The translations under genes were made by a program, and so were the position numbers. A model generated the notes under the pieces. That model searched no databases. It saw only the letters and a list, made by a program, of their open reading frames with translations, and was not told where the DNA came from. From SFEB01 sp964612455 (GTDB lineage Bacteria; Bacillota; Clostridia; Christensenellales; CAG-314), in assembly GCA_964612455.1 (NCBI GenBank), contig CAZTCB010000001.1, positions 44,313 to 108,312 of the forward strand: a DNA stretch of 64,000 nt, written 5' to 3'. Positions within the stretch are counted from its first letter, which is position 1, and each line of letters opens with the position of its first letter. Shown in pieces: positions 45,493 to 54,549 of this stretch.

Positions 45493-48400
45493 TTATAAAA
45501 ACTTCTTTACGTCGATAACCTCTTTGTATTGCCCTGTTGGGGATTGGTAAATTATCTTTACGTCTAATTTTTCTATTGATTTACTAATTAAGCATTTACC
45601 CACGTCTTTTCCGAACGGTTTACCTTCACTATCAACAAAAGAGCTCAAATCAAGATTGACAGGATTGCAGTTAAAGAACAGTAATATCTTAGTCAACTGC
45701 TCGCACTGTGTTTCAACCGACATGTTTTGAAACTGCTCTCTACAATATTTCAAGTTCTTTAATGCATTCTCAAACGCCGTCATACCGCTATATATTTTAT
45801 CATGTAGTTTTTTTAAAAACGTATCGTACAGTCTGACGTTTTTAGCCACGTTCACTCCGTCAAGCTCTTCATCGACCATAAACGCTTTTTTAGTTGCCTT
45901 TGCTTCGGATAATTTTTTACACACGTTCATTACTTTTTTGAGATATACACTATCTTCCATATTCAGGAAAAGTTCAACGGCATTACAAAATACCACCTGA
46001 TGCCCCGTTTTTCCTCTTATATACATGGGCGTCCCGTTTATCTTTAATAAAGTATTTATACGAATTTTATTCAGTACGATCTGCGGTTTCGTTAATTCGC
46101 ATTGGTTTTCGACGTACTCTTTTACTGCGTTAGGATTATGCTCTCGCGTTTTTTCTATCATTACGGGAATGGCTTCCAACGTCAGTTTTACCTCACCTTT
46201 TTTACCTTTGCTCTTTACCAACGCAAAGTACGCCGTTTTGGCTGAATTGTATCCGCCGTATTTGGTAGTGTCGCTAATTGCGCCGTTAGCTTTTAACGGC
46301 ACTAACCCGGCTTTTTTGGTTACCGGTTGCAAGTCAAACAGTTGTCCGCTGTTTTCGCTCACGAACCGCACTACCGAACAGTCGTTCCTATAGTACGTTT
46401 TTACGATCGTGGGAATATCTATACTCGGTTTCCATGCATCTTTAACGGGTTTCCAAAACAGCCTATAATCCGACCTCGATTCTTCCACCGTTCTGTCCGA
46501 GTAATATCTCGACAAGTCGTGTCCGTACTCTTCGTTGAATACGTTGCCTGCAACCACGTTGATATAAGCGTCTTTTGCATGGTGCAAATCGTTTAGCTCA
46601 CGCACTTTAATGAGCTTTACTCTATACTCCTCGTCAAGCCCTGCTTCTTTGGCATATTCGTCCAGACGATTCTTAAAGTCTGCCGCCTTGCGTGCCTTTG
46701 AATACACTATCTCCGTTTTGGGATAGAGCGTTTTTAGTATCCTCGCAGTTTCCTTGGTGCTTTGTTGTGTCATTACTATTTGCCTGTTTTCAAACTCGGC
46801 AAGCTCGTCCGTCGTGAGCGGGGTGTTTCGCACAAGCCGACGATACTTCTTTTCACTTATATATCCACGTGTTTTGAGCATCGCCCAAAACTCTTTCATT
46901 TTCGTACGAATACGTGCATCTAACGGATATTGATCCGTTTTATTCGCATTCACTTGTTTTTTGACAAGCACTATGTTATCTAAACTATCGTCGTTTATTT
47001 TCGACTGCGGATATATATGGTCTATATCATAGAGGTTATCATTGGTCAAATCTTTGAGCTCTATAGACTCGTTCGTGTACATACACTTGCCCATTTGCAA
47101 GTAGTACAAAAACAGTTTGCGTGAAGAAAATTTACGCTCGTCCGTTAACTCTATTTCTCCTATCCAGTCTCTCTTGTCCAACTCAATACTCTTATATAAA
47201 GCGAGCAATTGCTCCTTGCGTGAAGCCTTGCGTTTACCCTTTTCGTTAGACTCGTCGCCTCTGCTCATTTCGATTATTATCTTTTTAGGTGCATAACCCT
47301 TGACTTTGACTATCTCTTTTATTATAGCCAACATTCGACGTATTGTACGCTTAACCGACGGCGAACAGTACAAATCGTCAATCCTAATACGTCCATCGCA
47401 GTTTTCTTTATTATACTGTTCTATTGCCTTGTCAAAACCCCAGCGGCTTGCCGTTAACGCTTCCGTCATATTTATAGTAAACGCTTGCATTGCCTCTATA
47501 ACCGTCAACTTCTTGCCGTTGTACACAGCTTTGGTCGACGTTATGCCGTCGAGAACCTTTTTCGACAATCTACCCCAACCGCTATAACGCAGTTTTGATA
47601 TTTGACGAATTTGGTCTTTTGTCAAGACTTTTCCGTACTCGGCGGTTATGCGTTTTACCAAGCGTTCGTCATCCGACGAGAGCGTTACCCACTTGATTAT
47701 CTCTTCACACATATCCCTACGAGTATCTACCGCATCGCCTATTATCGCCTTGAAATCTATGTATGCCCCTAACGAATTTCGCACTTTGCCTTCGTCAATT
47801 CCCGTTATAGACGACTTATCTATAAGCCCAATATCGTAACCGTTTATCTTGAGCAATTCTATTATCTTATTTGCCGTTATGTTCTTGTTTCTATGTGCAT
47901 AATAGTAAACGATTTTTATCGCTCGCTCGTCTTTTTGTCCGTTTATTTTAATATTATTTATCTCATTTAGTAGCGTCGCTTCGCTATACAGTATTGAGTT
48001 TTTAGGCAGTACGTCCTCCGTAGGTATATATGAACATTTGCACGTCATTTGCTCTATAAATGCATCCTCGCTCTTGTCAAGATCTATTACTTGTTCAAAA
48101 TTCCACGGCAACGCCCTAACATGCTCCATACCGACTTTTCTCACTGCCCAATGCCCCTGCGTAGGTCCTACATAGTACGGAATTCGGAAAGTCAATAACA
48201 ACTTTATCTTGTCCGCCATCGTAATACCGTTCTCATCTTTTTCTGACAGAAACTCGTATCGCTCGCTTGCCTTTTGCAGAATTTTGTCCAGCTCAATCTC
48301 GTGGAGCTGGTACGGGATTATGCCGTTGCCCGACTCCATTTGCCGCGGTAAAAACTCGCCTCGCTCGTAACGCTCTTTTAGTGTTTTGACGTGTTCGTCA

Positions 48401-49666
48401 GTTTCTCCACTCTCCACTATTCTACCTGCAAAAGCAAAAAATTCCTCCTTCCCTCCTTTGAAAATATGCTTTTCGAGGAATTTGTAAAAGTCATCCTTTT
48501 TGCACTTACTATAACTCTTGTGCTTATCCATACCGATGTAATCGGCATAGTTATTATTCATCTTTTCCTGTCGCCTAAACACTTCATGCTTTTTATTCGG
48601 ACAATTTTCTTTTATATAGCGTTTGAGCAAGGCAAGATCGCTTTTGTGTGTTTCGTACCGATTAACTCGTGCTACAGACAGGCACGAAAACTCGCCGAGA
48701 ATATTAACGAGCTTTGACCAGTCGTATATCGCCTTTATGCTGTCGAGAAGATAATCGTCGGCGGTGACCGTTTTAACCTTGACAAACTGCTCGTCTGTCA
48801 TTTGCTTGAAATCGATCTTTTTGTATTTGTCGTCTAATCCGCTAACATCGCTAACGCAGTACAGCTCATCAATGCTGCAGCTATTGCCTGACATCAACTT
48901 TAATACTGCCGACGCCTGCTTGTCTTTTTTGTCTATTCCGAAAATTTCAGTCAAACGCTTGACTTTTTCCGTACCGCTCATTTTTTCGCTTTTTAGTACA
49001 CTTATTGCGGAAATCAGGTTACGATCGTTCTCTCCAAGCTCAAAAGGAACGGCAAAATCACCCGTTTCTTCGCTTGCGTTATTTTCAAAATACGAGTTAA
49101 TATGTCTGAATGAAGTCTTTATCGTTTCGGGATCGCTTACGGAAAAGCTTTGACCGGCAAACAGAAAATGCCCCCGGTTCTTGATTATATGATGGCAAGC
49201 TATGTACAACAACCGTATGTCTTCCGGCGGCGCTTCCATTAGACTTTTGCGGAGATGTGACACCGTAGGATACCTTTTGAAATACTCCTTATCTGTATAC
49301 CCATTGTCCCCAAAAAGTATATACTTCGTCGTTATGCGATTATCTTTGTCCTCTGGCAAGAGTTTACCGTCATTTAGACGTATGAAAAACGTATCGTCGA
49401 CTTTACTTATCTCGTCGGCGAACAACGACTGCAGTAGGTCGAGCCTCGTGCGTATGCGACTTATTCTCCTTCGGGAAGTGCGAAAAACTCGACGTTCTTC
49501 TGCCGTATGCGCCTCGTCGAAAAGATAACTACCCCACAACGCTTTTCCTCCCCTGCCTTAACACGTTGTACCGTGCACTGGTTACCGTCCAACCGATAGA
49601 GTTTGTTCCACCATCGATTCCTATGTAGTACTCTTGTTCATTATCTTTTGATTTTTTTTCGTTCAT
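45493..49666 (-). CDS. cas9: CRISPR-associated endonuclease Cas9 (type II-A), frameshifted near the N-terminus
   Basis: The natural start is ATG 49666 (AAAGGAG upstream). It opens MNEKKSKDNEQEYYIGID and holds the RuvC-I Asp18 (codon 49615-49613), but stops at 49529 after 45 codons. The remaining ~1,347 residues (LWGSYLFDEAHTAEERR onward) are open one base out of phase. Removing one base between about 49540 and 49555, for example from the G4 (49550-49553) or A4 run, restores a protein of about 1,390 residues. Other parts are intact: Arg-rich bridge helix, RuvC-II Glu in IIIEMSRGDE (47271-47269), HNH His in YDIDHIYPQS (47019-47017), RuvC-III HHAKDAY (46570-46585) and a PAM-interacting C-terminus. 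Either this is an assembly error or Cas9 is recently disabled. A TTG at 49539 could start a product lacking RuvC-I. Confidence 0.95.
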
Positions 49667-49669
49667 CGC

Positions 49670-49698
49670 TTGACTTCTCCTTTGAATAGGGTTATACT
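49670..49698 (+). promoter_or_regulatory. tracrRNA promoter, overlapping the cas9 5' region
   Basis: TTGACT (49670-49675), a 17-bp spacer and TATACT (49693-49698) on the + strand. The -35 box lies 3 bp from the cas9 start codon on the other strand, so the promoter occupies the cas9 5' UTR and RBS. Confidence 0.82.
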
Positions 49699-49704
49699 GT
49701 AGTT

Positions 49705-49809
49705 GTTACTTTTAGATTTACACTATTAGTTCAAATAAGTTAGTAACATACCGCCGATTTATTCGGTTGCACCGCGTGGTGCTTCTTTACCGCCTTGTGC
49801 GGTTTTTTT
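49705..49809 (+). ncRNA. tracrRNA
   Basis: The anti-repeat (about 49711-49735) is complementary to the - strand repeat. The lower stem is UCAAAU with repeat GUUUGA, the upper stem GAUUUACACUAU with AUAGUGUAAAUC. The bulges are UAGU on the tracrRNA side and GU on the crRNA side, the same 4-nt/2-nt geometry as S. pyogenes. A nexus-like GUUAGUAAC follows, then stems CCGA/UCGG, GCACC/GGUGC, and a terminator ACCGC/GCGGU plus seven U (49789-49809). It is transcribed divergently from cas9. The exact 5' end is inferred from the promoter. Confidence 0.88.
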
Positions 49810-50033
49810 ATTCAATCCCGCTATCAATACCTAAAATAATCTAATTTCATTTTTTGTTTCCTAACGCAGGATATGTTTTATAAACATTCATTGTATAACG
49901 TCCAATTATTAGCTATCCGTTGGTCATTATATCACAAAATCATGTATTTTGCAATATATTCGCCATTACTACCTTGCATTTTTGGAAAAGAAAAAAGGTC
50001 TGATACTTTTTGTATCAAACCTATGCTTTCTTA
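49810..50033. other. intergenic interval between tracrRNA and the tRNA cluster
   Basis: Apart from the tRNA operon terminator (49988-50024), I see only AT-rich sequence with no supported ORF, repeat or RNA. Confidence 0.6.
49988..50024 (-). terminator. terminator of the tRNA operon
   Basis: On the - strand, AGGTTTGATAC pairs with GTATCAGACCT (one G-U pair, loop AAAAA), followed by TTTTTTCTTTT. Confidence 0.85.
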
Positions 50034-50118
<85 letters not shown>

Positions 50119-50127
50119 ATAATATAA

Positions 50128-50203
50128 TGGAGCTGGTGAACGGAATCGAACCATCAACCTATTGATTACAAATCAATTGCTCTGCCAGTTGAGCTACACC
50201 AGC
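50128..50203 (-). tRNA. tRNA-Thr (anticodon TGT)
   Basis: Acceptor GCTGGTG/CACCAGC, anticodon TGT in ATTTGTAAT, T-loop TTCGATT, discriminator T and encoded CCA. Confidence 0.95.
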
Positions 50204-50225
50204 AAATCTCACCAATATAAAAAAT

Positions 50226-50301
50226 TGGTGCCTCGGGGCGGAGTTGAACCACCGACACGGGGATTTTCAGTCCCCTGCTCTACCAGCTGAGCTACCGAGG
50301 C
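50226..50301 (-). tRNA. tRNA-Phe (anticodon GAA)
   Basis: Acceptor GCCTCGG/CCGAGGC, anticodon GAA in CTGAAAA, T-loop TTCAACT, discriminator A and encoded CCA. It is the sensor molecule expected for the pheST T-box in this window. Confidence 0.96.
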
Positions 50302-50305
50302 ATTT

Positions 50306-50382
50306 TGGCGACCTGGAAGGGACTCGAACCCTCGACCTCTAGCGTGACAGGCTAGCGTTCTAACCATCTGAACTACCAGGCC
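50306..50382 (-). tRNA. tRNA-Asp (anticodon GTC)
   Basis: Acceptor GGCCTGG/CCAGGTC with one G-U pair, anticodon GTC in CTGTCAC, T-loop TTCGAGT, discriminator G and encoded CCA. Confidence 0.95.
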
Positions 50383-50413
50383 AAATATAGATTGATGCGC
50401 TCGGTTGCGTTAT

Positions 50414-50490
50414 TGGTGGGCCTTCAGGGACTCGAACCCCGGACCAATCGGTTATGAGCCGACCGCTCTGACCAACTGAGCTAAAGGCCC
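50414..50490 (-). tRNA. tRNA-Met (anticodon CAT)
   Basis: Acceptor GGGCCTT/AAGGCCC, anticodon CAT in CTCATAA, T-loop TTCGAGT, discriminator A and encoded CCA. The paired first base and the lack of the three G-C anticodon-stem pairs argue against an initiator tRNA. It is elongator Met, or possibly Ile2 if lysidine-modified. Confidence 0.9.
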
Positions 50491-50497
50491 TCATTTG

Positions 50498-50574
50498 TGG
50501 TCGGGGTGAAGAGACTCGAACTCCCGACCCCATGGTCCCAAACCACGTGCGCTACCAAACTGCGCTACACCCCG
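50498..50574 (-). tRNA. tRNA-Pro (anticodon TGG)
   Basis: Acceptor CGGGGTG/CACCCCG, anticodon TGG in TTTGGGA, T-loop TTCGAGT, discriminator A and encoded CCA. First gene of the six-tRNA operon Pro-Met-Asp-Phe-Thr-Tyr. Confidence 0.95.
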
Positions 50575-50611
50575 ATATTGGGCAACCGACTGTTTTGCTA
50601 ACAGCTTGATT

Positions 50612-50640
50612 ATAATACACCACTTATTTTAATTTGTCAA
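50612..50640 (-). promoter_or_regulatory. promoter of the tRNA operon
   Basis: On the - strand, perfect TTGACA (50640-50635), a 17-bp spacer and TATTAT (50617-50612). An overlapping TATAAT sits 3 bp further downstream. It lies about 40 bp before tRNA-Pro. Confidence 0.78.
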
Positions 50641-50701
50641 TGAATTTTAAGCAAAAAAATTATTTTTTTTTGCCTTTTTTTTAATGATGTAAAACACTAA
50701 A

Positions 50702-50740
50702 AACGGGAGCTTTTTTCATGCACTAAAAGCCCCCGTTTAC
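50702..50740 (-). terminator. terminator of the ispH-rpsA operon
   Basis: On the - strand, AAACGGGGGCTTTT pairs with AAAAAAGCTCCCGTTT around a short loop, followed by a T-rich stretch. It lies 25 bp after the ispH-rpsA stop. Confidence 0.75.
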
Positions 50741-50765
50741 TCTCAAAAACTAAAAATACTTACGG

Positions 50766-52877
50766 TTAATCCGTTGTAGTTTCATCTTGCTTCTTTTCTT
50801 CGACGTCAGGAGTTTCCGTCACCGTTGTTTCGTTTTCTGAAGATTTTTGTTCGGAAACTTCCGGTTGTTCAAGCAAAGCTTTGCGAGACAGCGTAATGCG
50901 TTTATTTTCAACGTCACACTCAATTACCTGCAACTCAAGCTCATCACCTATCTTAACCGCTTTGTTTATGTCTTGCAACCATTCCCAACTAATATTAGAA
51001 ATATGCAACAAACCGTCAATGCCGTCACCGAGTTCTACAAACGCACCATAAGGCAAAATCCTCGCCACTTTACCGGTAACAACCGTACCGGGAGCATACT
51101 TCTCTGCGGCAAGCTGCCAAGGATGAGGCTGCAATTGCTTATATCCTATAGAAATACGATTGGTCTCCCTGTCGAGCTTTAGTACTACAAATTCATACGT
51201 CTTTCCGATTTCCAAAACTTCTGCGGGATTTGTTACGGAAGTCCAAGCAAGATCACTAAGATGAGCAAGACAATCCATTCCTCTTACGTTGACAAACGCG
51301 CCGAAAGATGCAAATCTGAGTACTTTTCCTTCGACAATCTCACCAACCTCAATGTTATTCCAGAAATTATCTTCTCTCTCTTTTTTCTCTTGTTCAAGAA
51401 TTACTTTGTGACTTGCGACAATCTTTCTCTTGGTTTCGTCTATGCCGTCAGGCAAAGCCACCAAAGACATCTTTTTGCCGACAAATTGTTTCAAATCATT
51501 CGCAAAACCTACCTTCACATGGCTTGCAGGTACAAAAACGGTAAAACTACCGAGTTTTGCCAACAATCCGCCCTTTACGTCACTCTTAATCGTCACCTCA
51601 AAACGATTACCAGCCTTGATACCTTCTACCTGTTCATCATCTTTGTAAAGCTCGTCTATCTGCTTTTTCGAAAGAGTAACCCCTTTATCGGTCGAAAGAA
51701 CAATACATTCGACTTTATCGCCGATTTTCAAGGACGCCTTGACGGCATCTACGTCTTCCTCCAGGCTGATTTGGTCATTTGGTATAACCGCCTCTTTTTT
51801 AGTGCCAAGGGAAACAAACACACCCTCAGGGGCTATTTGTACTATTTCTCCCTTGACCTTTTGGCCCTTTTTAAATTGACGCGGACCTTTGTCAAGCTTT
51901 TCTACCGCACGGGTAAACAACTCTTGTTCCGTCTCCGAACGTGCCAATACGGTTTCTTTTGCCGGCTCGTCTTGTACGGGCTGTTGATCAATCATTTGTT
52001 CCACCTGTTGATCTTGTTGTTCCAATACCTTTGCGTTGTCTTTTGCGTCTTGAATCATCTTAGATAAAACCTCCTCTGTCAACTCTATAGGGGTTGACGC
52101 TCCTGCTATAAGACCGATACTTTCGTACTCGGATACATTCGGCAATTCATCAGCCGACTCTATCCAAATCGTGTTGGCGTTGTTTGCCTTTGCAATGGCA
52201 AATAATTTTGCTGTGTTGCTACTATGCTTGCCACCGACCACCACACAAAAGTCACTATGAACCGAAGAATATTCGGCAAATCGTTGTCGGTATATTGTAG
52301 TATAGCAAATTGTGTTAAAAAACTCAAGTATTTTTGCATCAATTGCTACAACATTTTTTAAAGTTTTTTCTACTTTTTCGTTATCAAAAGTAGTCTGAAA
52401 TAAAACGAGTACGTTTTTATTTGTTTTCAGCACTATTTTTTCGTCTCCGCTAAAAACAATTGCCGAATTTTGACACCATCCGTTTATACCGATAATCTCC
52501 GGATGCGATCTATTGCCGACTAAAACTATTTGATAGCCTTTTAAAAAATAGTCCCGTGCCTTTGTCTGGATATTTTTGACAAACGGACATGTTGCGTCTA
52601 CAATATTAATTTCGTTACGTTTACAATAATCGAAAACATCGGGCGGCGCGCCATGGCTACGAATAATGAGAGTATCTCCCTTCTTTAACGTACTCGGATC
52701 GTCGACTACCCTCAAACCAAGCTTACGCAAGTTTTCGACGACCGTTTCGTTGTGCACTATTTCACCATAACTGTATACCGTCCCTTCGGGGCGCAATTTC
52801 AGGGTTTTTATTGCGGCGTTTACTGCGTTTGTCACTCCGTTGCAAAAACCGCGATATTTGGAAACGATAATATTCAT
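50766..52877 (-). CDS. ispH: IspH (HMBPP reductase) fused to ribosomal protein S1-like domains
   Basis: 703 residues. The N-terminal ~280 residues are 4-hydroxy-3-methylbut-2-enyl diphosphate reductase, the last step of the MEP isoprenoid pathway. Its three [4Fe-4S] cysteines are in KYRGFCNGV, VDATCPFVK and FNTICYTT. After an acidic/Gln-rich linker (about 285-330) come four S1 RNA-binding repeats (about 335-400, 415-490, 505-575, 590-660), then an acidic tail. IspH-S1 fusions are known in clostridia and would also provide the cell's S1-like protein. It lies after plsC (17-bp gap) in the cmk-plsC-ispH order common in Clostridium. Confidence 0.95.
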   Translation of the reverse strand: MNIIVSKYRGFCNGVTNAVNAAIKTLKLRPEGTVYSYGEIVHNETVVENLRKLGLRVVDDPSTLKKGDTLIIRSHGAPPDVFDYCKRNEINIVDATCPFVKNIQTKARDYFLKGYQIVLVGNRSHPEIIGINGWCQNSAIVFSGDEKIVLKTNKNVLVLFQTTFDNEKVEKTLKNVVAIDAKILEFFNTICYTTIYRQRFAEYSSVHSDFCVVVGGKHSSNTAKLFAIAKANNANTIWIESADELPNVSEYESIGLIAGASTPIELTEEVLSKMIQDAKDNAKVLEQQDQQVEQMIDQQPVQDEPAKETVLARSETEQELFTRAVEKLDKGPRQFKKGQKVKGEIVQIAPEGVFVSLGTKKEAVIPNDQISLEEDVDAVKASLKIGDKVECIVLSTDKGVTLSKKQIDELYKDDEQVEGIKAGNRFEVTIKSDVKGGLLAKLGSFTVFVPASHVKVGFANDLKQFVGKKMSLVALPDGIDETKRKIVASHKVILEQEKKEREDNFWNNIEVGEIVEGKVLRFASFGAFVNVRGMDCLAHLSDLAWTSVTNPAEVLEIGKTYEFVVLKLDRETNRISIGYKQLQPHPWQLAAEKYAPGTVVTGKVARILPYGAFVELGDGIDGLLHISNISWEWLQDINKAVKIGDELELQVIECDVENKRITLSRKALLEQPEVSEQKSSENETTVTETPDVEEKKQDETTTD

Positions 52878-52894
52878 ATCGCAATTACCTTTTA

Positions 52895-53530
52895 TTATTT
52901 ATTCTTTTTCTTGTCGGCAAGATAACATTCGCATTGCATTTTTAAATCTAAAAATTTTTCAAGTAGTTGTAAATTTGCTTTTTCTAACAGCTCTTTTGTT
53001 TGCTGTTGTTCATAAAATGCGGATAACTCAAAAGACTCTCCCACAAATAGTAATGTCCGACCTTTTATTTTTCCTTTTTTATTACGCGGATGATAAATAT
53101 ATATCGGCCTTATCGGCGTTTTTGTCTTTATTGCCAAAGAAACGGCGCCGACTTTAAACGGCAAAAAATCACCGTAATAATTTTTATTTCGCGTCGCCTC
53201 CGGAGAAATTAGCAAACTGTTACCGGTCTTCAAGCCGACCAAAGCTCTTTTTACGGCATAAATATCTTTTTCTTCCCTATTGACCGGTATACCGCCAATG
53301 CTGTCCATTATCATGCGTATAAACTTGTTTTGTCGCAATTCCGCTTTATACATAGGCAACGGCTCTGCCTTAAACGCTTCGACAAACGCCACCGCATCCC
53401 AGTTGGAGGTATGGTTAAAACAAAATATTGACTGTTCTTTTTCAATATGCTTTTCACCGACGACTTTTATCGGTCGTATTATTCTTACCAACCAACCCGC
53501 AACTGCACGATAAAAAGCCAATTTACCCAT
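52895..53530 (-). CDS. plsC: 1-acyl-sn-glycerol-3-phosphate acyltransferase (PlsC family)
   Basis: 211 residues. It acylates lysophosphatidic acid at the membrane, the second acyl transfer of phospholipid synthesis. The catalytic NHTSNWDA is the HX4D motif, and GIPVNREEKD and ISPEATRNK are the second and third acyltransferase blocks. It abuts cmk with no gap and precedes ispH-rpsA. Confidence 0.93.
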   Translation of the reverse strand: MGKLAFYRAVAGWLVRIIRPIKVVGEKHIEKEQSIFCFNHTSNWDAVAFVEAFKAEPLPMYKAELRQNKFIRMIMDSIGGIPVNREEKDIYAVKRALVGLKTGNSLLISPEATRNKNYYGDFLPFKVGAVSLAIKTKTPIRPIYIYHPRNKKGKIKGRTLLFVGESFELSAFYEQQQTKELLEKANLQLLEKFLDLKMQCECYLADKKKNK

Positions 53531-54199
53531 TTAAAAAACCTCTTTTTCGGTTAAAATTTCGTCTATTCTTGATATAACTTGCTCTATCGAAAGGTCTGAA
53601 GAGTCAACGAGAATAGCATCGTCCGCTTTCTTTAACGGAGCAAAAGCCCTTGTGCTATCATTTTTATCTCTTTCGTTGATATCTGCTAAAACTTTGTCAA
53701 ACGTAATCGGCTGACCTTTCGCTGCCAACTCATTAAATCGCCTCATCGCCCTTACCTCGGGCGACGCTGTCAAATATATTTTTACGGTCGCATTGGGCAA
53801 CACGTAAGTTCCTATATCCCTTCCGTCGAGCACGCAATCGTTTTTTGACGCTATCTTGCGCTGAATATCGACAAGTTTCAAACGGCATGCCGGTATTGCC
53901 GACACGTCGCTAGCCAACTTACTTACATAGTGCTCACGAATATCCTTACTTACGTCTTTTCCGTCAAGAAAAACTTTTTGTTCACCTTCAACGTACTTTA
54001 CGTCCAAATCCAAATCGTTAAGAATACTTGCAAGCTGCTTGTTGTCATACATATCGATTTTAGTCAGATAAACTTTTAATCCGACCGCCCTGTACATCGC
54101 GCCGGTATCGAGATAAGTAATTCTTTTTTTTAAAGCTATATTCTTTGCTATCGTACTTTTGCCGGCACCGCTCGGACCGTCTATCGCAATATTAACCAT
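53531..54199 (-). CDS. cmk: cytidylate kinase
   Basis: 222 residues. It phosphorylates (d)CMP. P-loop GPSGAGKST at the N-terminus, LDTGAMYRAVGLK, and the CMP-binding/LID region DGRDIGTYVLPNA...KIYLTASPEVRAMRR. It overlaps aroH by 8 bp and is followed directly by plsC. Confidence 0.96.
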   Translation of the reverse strand: MVNIAIDGPSGAGKSTIAKNIALKKRITYLDTGAMYRAVGLKVYLTKIDMYDNKQLASILNDLDLDVKYVEGEQKVFLDGKDVSKDIREHYVSKLASDVSAIPACRLKLVDIQRKIASKNDCVLDGRDIGTYVLPNATVKIYLTASPEVRAMRRFNELAAKGQPITFDKVLADINERDKNDSTRAFAPLKKADDAILVDSSDLSIEQVISRIDEILTEKEVF

Positions 54200-54548
54200 G
54201 TCTCATATCCTCCCTTAACTTTACGGCGTCATTCAGGTAAATTGGCATCGGAACAATATTTTGATTAGTGAACAACGAAATTCTGATACATTTTTTTAAA
54301 GCGCCTTTATATTCATGATGCGCATGGCACATCAAAGGAATATTCTTTATCGCATCATTTGCATGCCGTAATATAGTGGCAGGATTGGCTTGATTTAAAT
54401 CTTTTGTGCAAATAAAATCTATATAGAATATTTGTTCGTAATCGAGATTATTGTTTGCAATTATTTTATCAAACAATTCTATAGTGGCATATTTTATATC
54501 TGCGACTTTATTGTGTTTTACTGTCGTCGCTCCCCTTATTACTCTCAC
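54192..54548 (-). CDS. aroH: chorismate mutase, AroH type
   Basis: 118 residues. It belongs to the trimeric AroH fold found in Bacillus, not the helical AroQ type. Marks are MRVIRGATTV with the active-site Arg, the DLNQANPATILR block, and GALKKCIRISLF with the conserved Cys/Arg. It converts chorismate to prephenate for Phe and Tyr synthesis. It lies between the flavoprotein gene (1-bp gap) and cmk (8-bp overlap); aroH-cmk linkage is common in clostridia. Confidence 0.92.
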   Translation of the reverse strand: MRVIRGATTVKHNKVADIKYATIELFDKIIANNNLDYEQIFYIDFICTKDLNQANPATILRHANDAIKNIPLMCHAHHEYKGALKKCIRISLFTNQNIVPMPIYLNDAVKLREDMRHG

Positions 54549-54549
54549 A

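Noticed and set aside
45493..49539. Cas9 as a natural variant lacking RuvC-I (nickase-like)
   Set aside because: The missing RuvC-I motif is encoded directly upstream behind a good RBS, one base out of phase. A frameshift or sequencing error is therefore the simpler explanation.
51261..52067. 268-codon ORF antisense to ispH-rpsA
   Set aside because: It is a shadow of a well-supported gene on the other strand and shows no recognisable domain.
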